In this document: piece after piece, positions 46,061 to 60,039 of the stretch
Position numbering within the stretch: the stretch's first letter is position 1
How the letters are laid out: every line of letters starts with the position of its first letter
Assembly (NCBI GenBank): GCA_008933995.1
Contig: WARS01000134.1
Coordinates: forward strand, 633,501-697,500
Reading direction: 5' to 3'
DNA length: 64,000 nt
DNA from: Datnioides undecimradiatus
Taxonomy: Eukaryota; Chordata; Actinopteri; Lobotiformes; Datnioididae
Translations under genes and position numbers: made by a program
Notes under the pieces: model-generated
Told to the model about the DNA's origin: nothing
Seen by the model: only the letters and a program-made list of their open reading frames with translations
Databases searched by the model: none

Positions 46061-49000
46061 CGCCGGTGGCCACTGAAGCTCAGCTCCCTGTGCACGTCAG
46101 CCTGAGTTAATCAATCATACAGGCTGAAATTCATGGCAGCAGCATTTCTCTAAAACTGAGGAATCATGTTTGTGTTCAAGTGCAAGTTGTGTTTTTTTCT
46201 ATTCTACAGTTGGTAAAAGCTTTTGGTTTCGTGCAAAAATAAGTCATAGCACGAAGAAATGTGCTTGCTCTTCAGCTGCCAGGGTGATATTATTATTACC
46301 AACGAAAGCCAAATTCCTCAAAGAAATCCACAACTTTCCATGTGATGTCTGTTTGGGTTTAGTTCAGCTGGTCTAGAAAACACCTGTCGCCACCCAAATA
46401 CAAGGGAGGTGAGTTGAATTTCACTTGTGGTGGTTCAATAATGAAAAAAATGATGTTTTGAAACCTCAAAATTGACATTTCGGTCCAGTAACAGTGTCCA
46501 GGACACTCTGCAGACTTCTTTGTTGACCAGGAGGTCTGTGGATCATCCTGAGATATCACAACATCATAACTGGAAAAACACAGTACTTTTATGTTTTTCA
46601 TGTGTCATTTAACACCACAAGTGAAACTGTACTCTTGTTAGCTGTAAATGATCGGGGGTAAGAATCTGAAGCTGTGCAGAAAAGCAAAACACTCACTGTT
46701 TCTGAAACATACTGTGGGTCTGATGCAGTGAGCCCGACCAGGAGCTCTTTATTTCATTATTTATCAGAAATCATCCATGTTTGTTAACGAAATATTGATT
46801 CAAAGATTCAGTCAAAGTCAAAATATCAGCATCAGTAAAATATCACTGGACACCACAGACTGTAAACAAAGATGGCCACCTGTGACAGTTTCAGGTAGAA
46901 CGTTCAGTCGTCAGCAAAGAGTTTTAGGAACTCCTGTCGCAGCTGCAGCGTGACTCTGGCTTTCGTTAGCAGCAGTCTGTTGTTTTGTCTCGTTGACGCC
47001 ATGAAGATGTTCAGTCTCTGCTGAGTCTCTTCCTGAGCCTGACTCGATTTCCCGCCGTGGTTATTTTAATTTTATCAACATTAGTAAAATTGTGCAGCGA
47101 GACTTTTGGGATTTGTTTGATCTGTAATCACAACTGATCGCTGTAATTCTGCCCAGAAAGCGTCCAGTTATTAGGAATAAACAGAGCAGTAGAACAAAGA
47201 AAAGCAAACTATGTCCAAGACTTTGTTTAAATGTTATTATCGAACACTGAACATAGAACTTTTAATATGAAAAAGATAATATCTGATAATCTGATATCAT
47301 CTTTGTTTGCTATATTCAAAAGGAGCTCGTATCAATATTTGACAAAGGTGCATATTAATCTGACGCGTCTCAGAAAATGTTTGTTTCTTTGCAGTAAACA
47401 TAGTTTTTGATAAATGATGAAAATGAAAAGATCTTGGACTTTTTGGACATTTTAACTCTGCATGATTATCAACAGAGCTTCCTCCAGTTTTAACTCAGTG
47501 TGGCTACAAAAGACAATCCAGTAACAAACTGTCGAGGTGGTGATTCTTCATTTACGCCTTTATTTTGGGTCCAAAATGTGTAGTGTGTCATTCCAGAAGT
47601 TAAATAACAAGATGAGAAACACGTCATTCTTTCATAAAGCTGAAAAAACTCAAAAACAAAAAGTGAAGATGCATTTCCTGTTTGTAAAATATGTTTAACT
47701 CTGTTGTGTCCGTCACGCTCATTCTGAAGTTTGTCCTTTGTTTGTTAAACCTGATGTTTTTACTGTGTGAGTTACTTTTATTTATTTCCTGGATGTGCGG
47801 TTTCTGTGCGCCCGCAGCTCCGATTTAATTGTTTTTAATCTCAGTTTTAATTGAGTTTAATCTGTTTTAATTGAGTTTTATATGCCTGAGTCCCTCTGAG
47901 CCTGAGGACGAACACACAGGAGTCTTTGAGGTGTTCAGTCACGAGGTTAAGTCTGCAGTCCAACAGTCCATCACCAAAGTCCGTTGTTGTAGTGAAGCAC
48001 ACGTTGTACCGTCAGGCAGCGTGGCCCACAGCCCAGAGAGGCAGAAGAATGCATGTTGAATGTTTTCAGGCCGCAGAAACAAAAAACAACCCTGGAGACG
48101 TTCTTCTGTCAGTCACCGGGTTCACGCCGAGGCTCAACATGGATTTCTCCTCTTGGCCCCAAAAACTGGTGCAAACACAGAACTGCATGATGGGAAACAG
48201 GATTAAATCAGTTCAATTAAAACGTCTGCTGTCATTTGGAGCATGTTGTGTTTAATGTCATGCTTGTTGATAATATGACTTCCATTGTTATCGAGAAGAT
48301 GTTTCTCCTCTGCTGCAGAACATTCATAAATAATTCTCTGTTTCTGCTTCAAACATCGGATCAGACTCTTCACTGTCAGGCACAGAGCTGTGGCTCCATG
48401 AAACAGCTCATTGTAGCTTCAATCAGCAAACAAACAGGGGTAAGGTGCATCTGTTTGGGACTCTTTTCAGCCGTGGATGAATCCACATTCAGAGCTTTAG
48501 TGAGTCTTTGGGCAGCAGGAAGGTGTGCTGAGCACATTTCTGAACGTGTTAGGAGACATGTTCACTGATGATGATATGAAAAATGTAGAAGAGCAGCTCA
48601 TTAAACACCAGAAGAAGTAATAAAGGTGGAAACTCTGCAGTGTTTGTGTCCAACAGGAGCTCTGCTGGTTGAAAGGCTCAGAGAGGAAACAGTAAGTGAG
48701 CCTTTGAGTGGAGCTCCATGCTGACCCCGAATCAAAGTAAACCATTCACCAAACTTCACTGCAGCTTTCACCAAACCTGATATTTATGATGTGAGCACCT
48801 TTTAGGATCTGTAGAACATCGAAGCGGCAGTGGTTCTGTTTGTGGATCAGTTCTGCAGCAGCTCAGCAGGAGGAAACATCTCGCTCTGAAGCTGAGCTAC
48901 ACCTGGTTGACCTCACAGCGACGCCACCAGTCACTCTGCCTGTCTGCGTCTCACTGTGTTGCATCGTCTCCTCCATGTGTCTGTCGTCTGTACAGTTTGA

Positions 49001-49200
49001 ATTAATTTAAATATTTCTCCAGTAGCTCTGAACCGTGTCGAGTTGCTTCTGGTGAGGATTGTTGTTGATCTTTGGCTTCTGTTGTTGTTTAGTAATTGTA
49101 TTATTGTTATTGTTATTATTATTATTATTATTATTCCATAAACACTTCTGTGCACCAGCCGATGTTGTTCTCACTTCAGCATCTCAACAATAAAGGGAAT
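46061..49200. other. Downstream region, possible extended 3' UTR
   Basis: About 3.1 kb, AT-rich, with no supported gene. It holds a family B fragment near 46855-46885 ('gtaaacaaagatggccacc'), an (ATT)n run near 49110-49135 and AATAAA signals at 47176-47181, 48619-48624 and 49189-49194. The last is followed by a GT-rich stretch, as for a true poly(A) site. Confidence 0.4.
49189..49194 (+). terminator. Candidate distal poly(A) signal AATAAA
   Basis: A canonical hexamer with a GT-rich element about 35 bases downstream ('tttgttgttcag'). It could end a long 3' UTR form of the receptor. Confidence 0.3.
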
Positions 49201-49589
49201 TAAAAGTCCACAGACGGTCGAGTCAAGCTTTGTTGTTCAGTCTCATGGAGACACTCAGAGCGTAAACAGACTTTATATGAAACTGACCGAGAGACAGACG
49301 CTACGGTGGCCTGGATGTTTTGATTCAGAGGGAGAAAACTTTGCTTTTCACTGTGTGTTTCAATGAAATCAACCAGTTTTACAACTGAATCAATCTGGCC
49401 ATACGTTTACACTGAATAAAGTTTAAATCTGGTGTTTGATCACCACAAACAGTCACATAGATTAGACTTAGATATCAAAACTTTCCAGGAATTCCAAACT
49501 GCTTTTTGTTTTTTATTTATTTGTTTATTCTTTTTTTGTTTTGTTTTTTAGAGACTTACTTTTCTCTGAGGGCAATTATATAACTACTG

Positions 49590-49795
49590 GAATATGCGTT
49601 TGGCCGTCACAGGCTGTATTTAAAGATGGCCGACATGACAGTGACATCAAAACACCTGGATCTCAGCTCATAAGCTCCGCCCCCTGGTGTCTGGCAAACA
49701 TGAGTTTAGGATTCACTATATCAACAAACGTGTTTGTTTGTCCAGTGCTACTGCTCCATGGAGATGCAGCGGCCATCTTTGTTTACAGTCTGTGA
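49590..49795. repeat. Interspersed repeat, family B, copy 3 (fragment)
   Basis: Contains 'cataagctccgccccctgg' and, at its end, 'ggccatctttgtttacagtc', both shared with the other family B copies. Confidence 0.6.
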
Positions 49796-52700
49796 TGTTC
49801 AGTGTTCCCTGCATTCAGTCTAAACGCACCTTTAGCATCACCCGTCTGAATTAAAGACTCATGCATATGAACTTTAAAACAGTGTAAACAACACATTTGA
49901 TCTTTTCCTCCCTCTGCCTGCAGCTGATCCTCCATCTGGCCTCCAGGATGGAGCCAGCTGTGGCTTTCCAACCTTTGTGTTCGACCCGGTACCATCTTAT
50001 CTCTGCTTCATTTGCCAATCAAAACTCAGGGATTTCTCCTTAAGCTTGTGGTTAAAGCAGATAATCCCCCGAAACACAGAGTGAAATATGTGAGAAGTCT
50101 GTCAGTGCATCTGCCAGGAGGCAAGGAGAGAAAACACAAGAACTCCAACATCATTTATCTCACGGGGAATGGAGATAAAGTGGTTTTACAGACACACACA
50201 CTCACGGTGTCCTCAGACAAACCAGAAATTGCTCTGGTTTCATCGGCTTCTCTGTCTTTCCTCCTGAAATCGACCTGATTGTATCTGGATGAGGTTTGTG
50301 GTTTGGCAGCAGAGGGTTTGATCTGATGGGACGTGTTTCTGAGGTTGTGCAGGCGGCAGGAGGATGAAGGAGGATTAAAGGGGGGTCCTGAGTTGGACCG
50401 ACGCCCGTTCAGATAGAAAGAGTTAAAACTGCAGCACAGGGCTTCGGCGAGGGTCCGGGACTCAGATTTAGTCTCGCTTTGATAACATCTGAAATAAACG
50501 GGATTGTGGGAGACGTTGGTTATTGTTTTACCGTTTGTAAGCTAACCTTAGCTTGTTTGCTACAAACACAAAACACAAAAAAATACTGTGCTGACATCAG
50601 CTGAATCCATCCAGACTCTGCATCAGGCAACATCACGAAGCAACCATCATCAGATCCACACAGCAACGCAACGCTGCAGCTAACTGTTAGCCCACTACGC
50701 TTAGCTTGGCTCTTTGCTCACTGTACTGCTGGCAAACCTTTATCTGATTGCATATCGCCCACATGACCTCACCAGTGATCAATGATACGAGCTCAGGTTT
50801 AACAAGTAGAGTTGATTTTTAGCCAAATAATAAATGATTTTAGAGATTAGCAAGCTAACTGCCAAGAGCCAAGCTAAGCTGAGGTTAGCTTGCAGGGTGT
50901 GGCTGTGCAGAGCGAGCACCATGTGTTGCTTCACAGTTTTGGCTGATGGAGAAATTTGCAAAGCTTAACTGGCATCATGGAATCATCACAGGTAATAAAG
51001 CAAATATAAAAGTGATTGCACCTTATTTTCCAGCTGTCAGTTCATCTCAGAGATTGATTAGCGCAGGGACACTCAGCGCTGCAGCATGCGCTTTGCCTTC
51101 ACAATGTGTACTTTTGCTAAATCATCACACAGTTGCTGTGGTACTAATGCCTTGTGCTCCTGTGGCCTGTAGCTCAGGTTCGTTGATGAAGCACCAAAAA
51201 TATGTTTTTCCTCTGAGACAGGAGTCTGCAACCATTGATCAGTCTTAGGCGGTAAATCTCGTGTGTGTCACATGACTGTTTGAACGACGCCCCCTGCTCG
51301 TGCCTACACTGTACAAGAGCATGCAGCAGTTTTTTAAAGTCACACTGAACCTTTAGGTCTGAAACTTGACATGAGAGCAAAGCGGGCGAGGAGGAACTGA
51401 GCCAAACCAGCTCATCCATCATCGTTTAATCATCTGCTTCATTCTGTCAAACGTCAGACGAGCTGCTTCAGTCTGTGTCTGAGGTTTGGCAGCGAATCGA
51501 CTTCTCATCTATCGTCCTGAAACTGCTAACGACGGATTAAACCGATTAACACGACTGGCTGACGGATGATGTGTCACATCATTTCATACCAGCCGACACG
51601 ACTCTTTAACCTGAGTATGAGCTCATCGTTAATCTAATTACCCATCAGGCTCGTTTCCAGCTACATGCGACGCTGCAAATCATTTTAACGCGTTGCTGCT
51701 GCTGACGTTGATTTTCAGATCACTGATGACTCTCAGCTCCCCAACACGCCTCCCTCGTGTCTGATACAACAACAATGCAAACGAGGACTCTCATGTCACC
51801 AGTTTCCATATTATCTTCCCGTGCAGTCCAGTACTTTGCATTGTGGGAAACCGGCGCAATGCATGCTGGTTATTTTTGCTTTTTTTGCTTCTTTTTTGGA
51901 TGCTACATGCTACAATTTGGCCGAGTCAGCACATACTGAGTTTTGAAACATAGCAGCACACCTGAACACAGTCCTTCACACCTGAAATTGAAGCGGAGAC
52001 TCTGAGACGTCTGAAAGGTGCTTGGATGAAGGTTTGATCCACACGTTGCAGCTGTTTGCTGGAGACAAACTTCACCATTGTATCACACAGATAATGTTCA
52101 TGTAGATGTAGATGTTCCTCTGAGAGGAAATCAGAAACGTTTCCACACTTTAATTAATTTAATCAATAATTAGTTCATTCATTAACTCTCCACCAAGTTG
52201 TTTCAGCTGCTGCACCATCACATCTCCGGTTCAAAGCAGCAAACTTTGAACTTCTGGGCTTGAAGTTGAGCCTAAGCTCTTCCTGCTCTAGTTTCAATAT
52301 TTCCTCTGCTCCTCAACACCTTCAGGACTCAAGATAAATGAATATCCATCCTGGTGTGTAATTAAGCCCCTGATGTGCCATGAATTGAGAATAATGAGTG
52401 TTAATGAAATGTTTTCTCAGTCTGCGGCGGAAAATTCTGCTTCTCCCTCGAGAGGAACATCAGAGAGGTGAAGTTCTGGCCTGGCCTGGCCTGGCTCTTC
52501 TGACGGTGTTTCATCATCAGAGAAGGTCTGCGGTGTAGATTTAATAAAAGCAATGATGAAAACTGTTCGTAACGAGCTAAAATTAGTTCTTTGACAATAA
52601 AGACGATTATTTTTTGTTGATGAGATAAAACTGTTGGAGCTGGACATCAAACCTGAAGTTGATGTTCAGCTGTTTCTGGCCTTGGAGCTTTTTGTGGATC

Positions 52701-53140
52701 TGCTGTAAACCAGGAGCAAACCGTCTCCTTTGGATTGGAAGACAGACAGGATTGTTTAGGCACTGGCCACAGAAACCTGCTCTGAGGTCAGAGCTGCAGT
52801 GTTCTCCTGCGTCCTATAATCATGTGCGTTGTGTCTGGTCATATTAAATAGATTATGATCATTAATTTAAGACTAAAGACGATTCAACCACTTTTATGTT
52901 TGTTTGTTTTCTGACGCTGTGAAAATGTTGTTTACATCACTAACTGTTGTAAACAGTAATCGCAGGGTTATGATAAAATGTTCTGACTGTAGCCCTGCTG
53001 CTAGCCATCAGTAAGTTATTGCAGGTTAGCAGGCTAATGTTAGCGCCACAGCTAAAGAAGCTCACAGAGCTGTTAGCATGCTAATGCTGTTTAGAGATCA
53101 CAGCTGATGAGGCTAACATAGCTGTCAGCATGTTAATATA

Positions 53141-53280
53141 AGTCCCCAGCAATTGGTGCAGCTGTTAGCATGCTATTATTAGCCTCCAGCTGTTGGTGCA
53201 GCTGTTAGCATGCTATTATTAGCCTCCAGCTGTTGGTGCAGCTGTTAGCATGCTAATGTTAGCCCCCAGCTGTTAGCCTA
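53141..53280. repeat. 40-bp minisatellite, 3.5 copies
   Basis: Exact period of 40 bases. The unit contains 'gctgttagcatgctattatt' with few differences between copies. Confidence 0.95.
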
Positions 53281-54140
53281 ACCGCAGACTCTTGCTCTTG
53301 TTTACGTCTCTGATTCATTAAACTGAATTCGTGCACGTCTGAGTTTAATCATCTGATTCACCTTCATGCTGAAACCATCCCGCTGAGTCGGCGCAGCCTC
53401 CTACTATGCAGCAGGTGAACACACACAGTGAGATGAATGCATGCATGTTTATATGATGAACCATCTCCTCTCTCCTGCCTTCAGCGGCTCCTATGTTTGT
53501 TTTGTTTGCAGATGATGAAAAACAGGCCGAGCCGACTGTCGGAGGGTCACCGCCACAGACGAGGAAAATTTTGAATTGAGTTCAAAACATCGAAACCAAG
53601 CCGCCTTCTCACTTCTCGTAAAACAGGGAGGGAGGGGGGAGGAAAGGGGGGAGGTTTGAGGTTGACCAACCATCAGACCTCATAAACCTGAATATACCAT
53701 CGATTTAAAGTGCGGTCGGAAGGAAGGGAAGACGCAGGGGAGGGGGGAGGACAGGGTGACTCTTTGGGCTGCGTTTCATTAGCAGCTCCACTTCCTCTCC
53801 TCCACTTCCCATCATCCTTTGGTGCTGCCAACAGCACACAGAGGCCACAAACCATCAGAGGCACCTGCAGGCTCACTTCAGTGAAACGGAGATTGAGGCG
53901 CTGGAGACGCCGGTGTCTTTCTCCAAGTGTCGTCCGCGCGACGCCGGGAACAAAACAAAACACTCAAGTGTTAGTTAATGAGTCTTAACTGTAATTAGTA
54001 ACAATGATGAGCAATTAGTATCATTTCACAGTAAAATGTGAAGCTAACGAGTTTGATCAGCTGTCAGTGGATCAAAGTCCAGCAGCAACCAAAGTTAACA
54101 ACAGTCTCTTTAAAGTGCAGACTAATAACACTATATCACT

Positions 54141-54208
54141 GTTTCAGTTAGCATTCAGTTAGCATGCAGTTAGCGTGCAGTTAGCATTCATTTAGCGTGC
54201 AGTTAGCC
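54141..54208. repeat. 12-bp tandem repeat (cagttagcatg type)
   Basis: Five to six copies of 'gcagttagcatt/gcagttagcgtg'-like units. Confidence 0.85.
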
Positions 54209-54327
54209 TGTTCCCTTTAACTTGTTTGAGGAGCAGGTCCAGAGTCAGATCTCCATCACATCACATCAAACTCATCAGACTGTTTCACAACGTTAACACG
54301 TCAGTCGCTGTCACTCTCCTCCAGACT

Positions 54328-54436
54328 GAGGGAGGGTGGAGGAGGAGGGGAGGAGGGGAGGAGGAGGAGGAGGGGTGGAGGGGAGGAGGGGAGGAGGAGG
54401 AGGAGGGGTGGATGGGAGGAGGAGGAGGAGGGGTTC
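54328..54436. repeat. Polypurine (GGAGGAGGGG)n tract
   Basis: About 110 bases of GGA/GGGG units with only a few T. It contains two near copies of a ~45-bp block. Strand-biased and mirror-like in places. Confidence 0.9.
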
Positions 54437-54531
54437 CTTCCTCTTTGTCTGTGCTGCTGATACATGAAGCAGTCAGGAGTCGATGCTGTGACTCAGTTCC
54501 CTCATGTATCTGTGGAAACCACTGCCAGCTG

Positions 54532-54532
54532 T

Positions 54533-54572
<40 letters not shown>
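54532..54572. repeat. (GT)n microsatellite
   Basis: About 19 GT units with one GA near its start. Confidence 0.95.
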
Positions 54573-54576
<4 letters not shown>

Positions 54577-54635
54577 CATTTGTTCTGTCGCAGCTTAGTG
54601 TCCCTGTTACCAAAACAAATGGACAGTTTGTTGTC

Positions 54636-54661
54636 CGTGTGTGTGTGTGTGTGTGTGTGTG
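54636..54661. repeat. (GT)n microsatellite
   Basis: About 13 GT units, 65 bp after the previous tract. Confidence 0.95.
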
Positions 54662-55147
54662 GCAGCAGGGTTGAAGTGGTTTGACTGTGTGATGAGCATC
54701 ATGTTTCAGTAAATCTGGTGGAAACGTGTTCACATTGTGTCGACGTGGTTTTCCGGTCGTTCGCCTGCAGTTTCTGGGCCTGAGGTCACATGACTCTGCA
54801 GGCGACCACCTCCATCAGTCCGTCCTGATTCACGTCTGTGTTTCTCTGAATGACAGGTAACGAACCTGGGAGCTCCCTGCAGGATCAGGACCTGCAGCTC
54901 TTCATCATCCCGTGCGTCTGGTCTGAAGCTTTATTAAACGCGCCTGTAAACCACTTTCTTTTCCTGTGCCATAAAACAAACAAGTTGGCAGCAAATTACA
55001 TCATATTTCCTCGCGCTTTGCCGGTGGCGCTTATTATTTTAACAAGGCCCCGATGTTTCACCTGGAGAACGTCACGTTTACGACTTCTCCCAATTATCAA
55101 AACCCCAAAAACTTGAGCATAACAAATCCAATCTGTGGACTCACTGA

Positions 55148-55172
55148 GTGTGTGTGTGTGTGTGTGTGTGTG
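55148..55172. repeat. (GT)n microsatellite
   Basis: About 12 GT units. Confidence 0.95.
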
Positions 55173-57190
55173 ATCATTCATCCTCTGCCTCTGAGCATTT
55201 AGCAATTTCCCTCCTAATGGACCTTGAATGCAGCATCAAACCAAATAAATAGGAACAAACCGATGAACAGAACCTCACTGATTTCCTGGCTGCAGCAGAA
55301 ACACGACCAAAGGAATCCTTCGTTACGATTGGCTCATCATGATTGGCTCGTCACACGGCGACACGATTGCATCAAACTCCTGAACACGTTAGCTTGTGCA
55401 CGCTACGTCAAGTTTACACAGAACCAGCTGAACAAACCTGAAACGTCCTGAACTTCAGCTCGACTTTACCACCCTGGATCAAAGTCCTGCACCAACCCGG
55501 CCGTCCGCACTGATCACAGCCAGCTTTGAGCGTGTTTGTGCACATGATGTGTGTTTTTGTGTGTGCAGCGACGCAGAGGTGGATGTAAAGGTTGGAGCTG
55601 TTTGAGGAGGTGCAGGGTTGTTGGGGGTGGAGGTGCGTGGGAGGAGCGTCTGCTCACAGCCTCAGACTGTCAGATGTGGTGCGTTCTCCTGCAGAACCCC
55701 ATCGCAATGCAGCAACAACAAAGCCAGGAGCACTTCCTGCATGGAAGCGAACTCAGTGAAACGCCGCAGGCTGATTACACGAGCCCAGATGGAGCTGACG
55801 ACCTGGCCAGACGACCGCAGATCGCTCTGAACTCTGAGCGTGCCCGCCTGAACCTATGTTTGCAATTATTCAAATGAAACAACGAGATGTCGGCGCTGCT
55901 CAGTAGCAGAGGTGTTTTCACAGCCCATCTGCTGGAGCCTCTCAGGAGAACTCGCCCTCATCCATCTTGCAGACAGATTGTTCATCAGCGACAGAGAATT
56001 AGCAGCTTTTCATCTTCCCCCTGAACTCAACATGTGTTCCTGTTTGTTCTGAAGGAGAGGAAACAGTTTCACAGTCTGAAAGAGAGAAACTGATCAAATC
56101 AGATCAGTGTCAACATCTGTGAAAACACCTCGTCACTCACAGTGTCTGACAGACTCAGACTGTCGTCGTCTCATCTCCTCAAACTTCTCATCAAGACGTT
56201 GTTGTTTCAAGGCTGCATCCTGATTGGCTGATGAGTTTTTGAGTGACGCTGGTTAACGAGTTCACTCGGCTGTGTTTATGAGGACTCCTCAGTTTGAGTC
56301 TCCTATAACTTTATTAACCATGAATCCAGTGAAGTCGGCAAACTTTATCTTTGCAGTGTAGTTTAGTTTAGTTTGATACTAATGACTCAGGCCTGACGGC
56401 TCGGGGTGATGACATCACAGGACGAGTATTCCTGCAGCCCCCAAGGCGTCAAGGAAAACTGAAGGATCGAGACTTAATCGTCCATTTCTCTCTTTTGTTT
56501 TTGTAGTTGAAGATCGTCCTCTCTGCTCTGTGTCTCTCAGGAATGTTGATCCTTCGCTGCCGGACAGTAAAGACGAGGTGGATTTGTGGGCAGCATTATG
56601 TGGTTTCAGACACCAATCAGGACATTCTGTCCGCGGCAGCTCCCAACATCTGTCTCCTGCCCACCTGAAACAAAGCATGCACCTGTCTGTCTACCTGTCT
56701 GTCTGTCTGCCAGCAGCCTGTCTCCCTGTGGAGGTTTCATCTCCCACGTTTTTTCTATTACAAACCAAAGAAAAGATTTGACCTTCTTCATAAAAACGTT
56801 TCACTCAGCTCTCTTCGTCTCCTTCCTGTCTGATGATCACCTCCTCTGTTGTCCAACGAGAGGTTTTCATATTCAGATCCACTTTGGACAGTCTGTAACT
56901 CAGTCCAAACTGTCCACGTCCACCAAAGTGTTCGATGCAAAGGCCGTCTCAGTTTAGCATGCTAGCGTGCTAACATTCACTAATGAAGTTGTAACATCTG
57001 AATCGTCCTCCTCCATGTTTGGTTCTCTGCTGCAACACTGAAGTTTCTGAACCTGCGTCTGGGTTCGTCTGCACGGCAACAGCATCCACACTGATCTGTG
57101 AAGTTCAAATCTGTTTTATTATTCAGGAGAGTCTCATGGTGCTTGTTAGCATGCTAGCGTTAGCCACCTAGCATTAGCATATAAATCTAA

Positions 57191-57775
57191 TTAACTTCCA
57201 CTAAAATTCATCTTCACATGTTGTGATTAGATCCCAGCTTTGCCTTCTGAACCAATCAGCTCTCTGCACTGCTTCTGAGCCTCTTCCTGATTGGAAGAGG
57301 ATTAAAACATTTGTTTGATACTTGTTGGACTCAGCAGGAGAAAAATTCTTCAGATAAATATCAAACACTTAATAAATCTGGACTAAAACAAAACTAATCA
57401 TGTTCACTTGGTTGGCTCCTGGCTGGTTCCTGGCTGGTTCCTGTCATCTCACAGCAGCCTGAAGTGACCGAGCACCAAGGTGGAGCGACGGCGGGTGTTG
57501 GTTTTTGCCTTTGGGGGCGTCCGTCACAGGTTAATCTTGCTGATCAGGGTTCACCTTCCCGAGTTTCAGCTGCCTGTAATCTGCTTTTTAATGCATCACC
57601 CTGACCCCACCCGGTCAACCCCTCCAGGGCATCAATAAGATCAATCAATCAGTCAGTCCTTCATTCCTCCACAGTCCCATCACACCCAGAGCAGAGAGGG
57701 TTCATCCGCAGGACAACGACATGATCATCATATTAATCACCCAGTTTGTTGATTATTCTCTCAATTAAACAATTA
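57191..57775 (+). repeat. Mosaic duplication, copy A
   Basis: Three consecutive blocks (about 57191-57298, 57300-57586 and 57596-57772) are repeated in the same order at 60148-61310 with a few percent difference. In copy B the same blocks are separated by about 390 and about 200 extra bases. No coding capacity is recognised. Confidence 0.85.
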
Positions 57776-60039
57776 ATCTTTCTTGCAGATGTCATCAAAT
57801 CATCAATTTTTAAAAGCATAAATCATAAATGACTCTACTTTTAAAAACAAGTCAGTTTACTACAACAAATGCACAATATCCAGCATCTTTTGCGAATCTA
57901 TTTATCCTAAACGACACAGTATCATCGGCGTATAACAGAACACTGAAGTTCATGGTGTCAACCGATATAACCAGATCAGTCTGTTTGATGTCTTGAGCTA
58001 ATTAATTCACATAAAAGTCAAATTAAGTGGAGAAGAGAACATCTCCCTGCTGCAAAATACAACCTGTCACTGCTCCTCGTCCCAGATTTTACTGATTGGA
58101 CAACGACCCTCAGAGCTGCCGACACTGAAACAGAGGTTTAATCCATCTCAGCTTGGATCAACCTTCAGTGAGCCATAACACATCAGGTGTGCTGTTAACC
58201 TGCAGACTCTGCACTTTAAGGTGAAAAACGACCTTCTGAGTCATGAAAACACCGAAATGTTTCATCAAACTGACTCGTCACGCCTCGTTTCAAACCCTAC
58301 GGCCTTCTGTTGAACACCTTTACCATGTCTGAACTCACAGTGTGAAACCGAGGTTGCATGAGGACAGGCCTGGTTTTTACTGTCTCTGTCATATGGTATA
58401 AATATGATCAAAATATGAAAAACACTCTTCTCATAACAAGTTTGTTATTGAAGACACTGGGATATAATTGATAGACTGCACTGATGTGCTGATGCCTTTG
58501 CAGTTTGATGGATCCATGGGTCAGATTTTATACATTTAAAGATGGTTTCCATTATGAATTTGTTCCATATTGACTAAATAAATAACAGTGTGAAATATTT
58601 AACGTGAAGAGTTTGAGGGCTTTGACCTCCACACACAGCTTTGTTTCATTTAGCTTCATCTGCTCCTGTCTGCACCTCCTCCAGAGCGACCTCACCAGTC
58701 AGCACGTGGTCTGGACGAAGTGCCGCCGTCCCACATTCAACCTCTGCTTTCAATTACAGGTTTCACTGAAGGACTGACCATCAACTAGACGATCATCACA
58801 TGCTCGCAAATTACTGTAATGTGTTCTTTGGTGAAGCCCGGGGAAGATTTCACTCACTGCAGACGAAAACAGCGTCAGAGGTTTGATTCTAGATTTAGTC
58901 TTTAAACACAAATGCATCTTAGTTTCAGTCCAGGTTCAGCTGAAAAGTATTTGGGGTTTAAATGTTTTTGTGATTTTGATCCATTCAGGTATCAGACGTT
59001 GGAATCAAGGTGAATTCAGGTGACTGTCTGATGACCCAGCACTCATTATTTGTGTCCCGTCTCCTCAAAAACAACAAAACAAACACTTCGTCATTACTAA
59101 CAAAGATTTCACCTTGTCAGTCTTGTCGTAAATATACACAAAATGTTGTTGATGTTGATGTTTCTAACAGACATGAATCTGTAGCACAACTCCAAACGAC
59201 TCTGAGTTTAATTCAAGCACTTCTAATTTCAATGAAGTGTATTTTTACAGTGCAGAGCTGCTTTAATGATAACAAACATTTTTTAAATAATTTATTCTGG
59301 TGTTTTTCAGTCATTCTTGGAAAATCTTCCCTCTCTGTCCACATGAAGGTCAGAGGTCGTATCCATCTCACTCCTTCAGGGGCTTCATCAGCAGGATGAG
59401 TCTGGAAATTATGTGCGCTTCAACTTTTACCCTCTGACAGAAATAAACAAGCTAAATTCATCAGAGCTGCTGTGTAAAAACACAGGATGAGTCAATGGCT
59501 CAAACATAACACAGCTCTGGAAAGGCTGTGGTCAACGTGACTGCACAGCTGATGTTTGAGGAAACCATCTCAGTCTGTAGGACACCAGTGATTGATTAGG
59601 ACGTTTGGTTTGAACCATCCATCCACCCGGACCTCCTCCCTCTGTGGACCCTCTGTGGCTTTATAAAAACATTCCCATTTGCTCCCAATGGACGAGATCC
59701 ATCATTCATACGGCTGCTGAAGATCTTTGTCACATGACCATTAACATGTGTTGTTCAGCTGATCTCCACCATCAGAGCTTTGCAGAGTCTATACCTGTGA
59801 TTAGCGACACCCTCCCTCTGTTCACACGATGATGATGATGAAAGCTGATGTACAGATGAGCTGTTTGATGGAGGAGGTGTCATGACGCCGAAGTGATAAC
59901 CGCACAGTGGTTGTGTCAGAGCAAACCCACAATCCAAAAGGGTTCATCATCACGTTGCATCACAGTGTGGAACCGGTTGTTCCTGCACAGGTTAAGCATC
60001 ACCAGCGTTTCCTGCAGCTGAGGCTCTGGGAACAGTCTG
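57776..60039. other. Intergenic sequence between duplication copies
   Basis: About 2.3 kb, no gene supported. An open 25-codon segment at 58686-58760 has exon-like borders (CTCCAG...TTACAG/gtttca) but no recognisable product. An open frame of 129 codons at 59010-59399 matches nothing I know. Confidence 0.5.

Larger units (their letters stand above)
49201..57190. other. Intergenic sequence, left part
   Basis: No gene can be supported on either strand. It contains a family B fragment (about 49590-49795), a 40-bp minisatellite, 'gttagcatgc' simple repeats (54150-54205), a purine-rich tract and several GT microsatellites. The 108-residue frame at 55551-55877 and the 96-residue antisense frame at 53673-53963 have no recognisable domain. 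Confidence 0.55.

Noticed and set aside
49921-49990. Exon-like segment after CTGCAG reading ADPPSGLQDGASCGFPTFVF
   Set aside because: Borders look like splice sites, but there is no neighbouring exon in phase and no recognised protein. It is likely chance.
53673-53988. Overlapping sense and antisense frames of 92-96 residues
   Set aside because: Both arise from a purine-rich, GC-balanced stretch. Neither matches a known family.
55551-55877. 108-residue plus-strand frame
   Set aside because: No recognisable domain, no splice-site support and an unlikely amino-terminal composition.
56515-56700. Exon-like open segment after TCTCTCAG (NVDPSLPDSKDEVDLWAAL...)
   Set aside because: Continues into CTGT microsatellite, with no partner exon and no recognised family.
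58686-58760. 25-codon segment with AG/GT borders
   Set aside because: No homology recognised, no adjacent exons, and the downstream GTTTCA is a poor donor.
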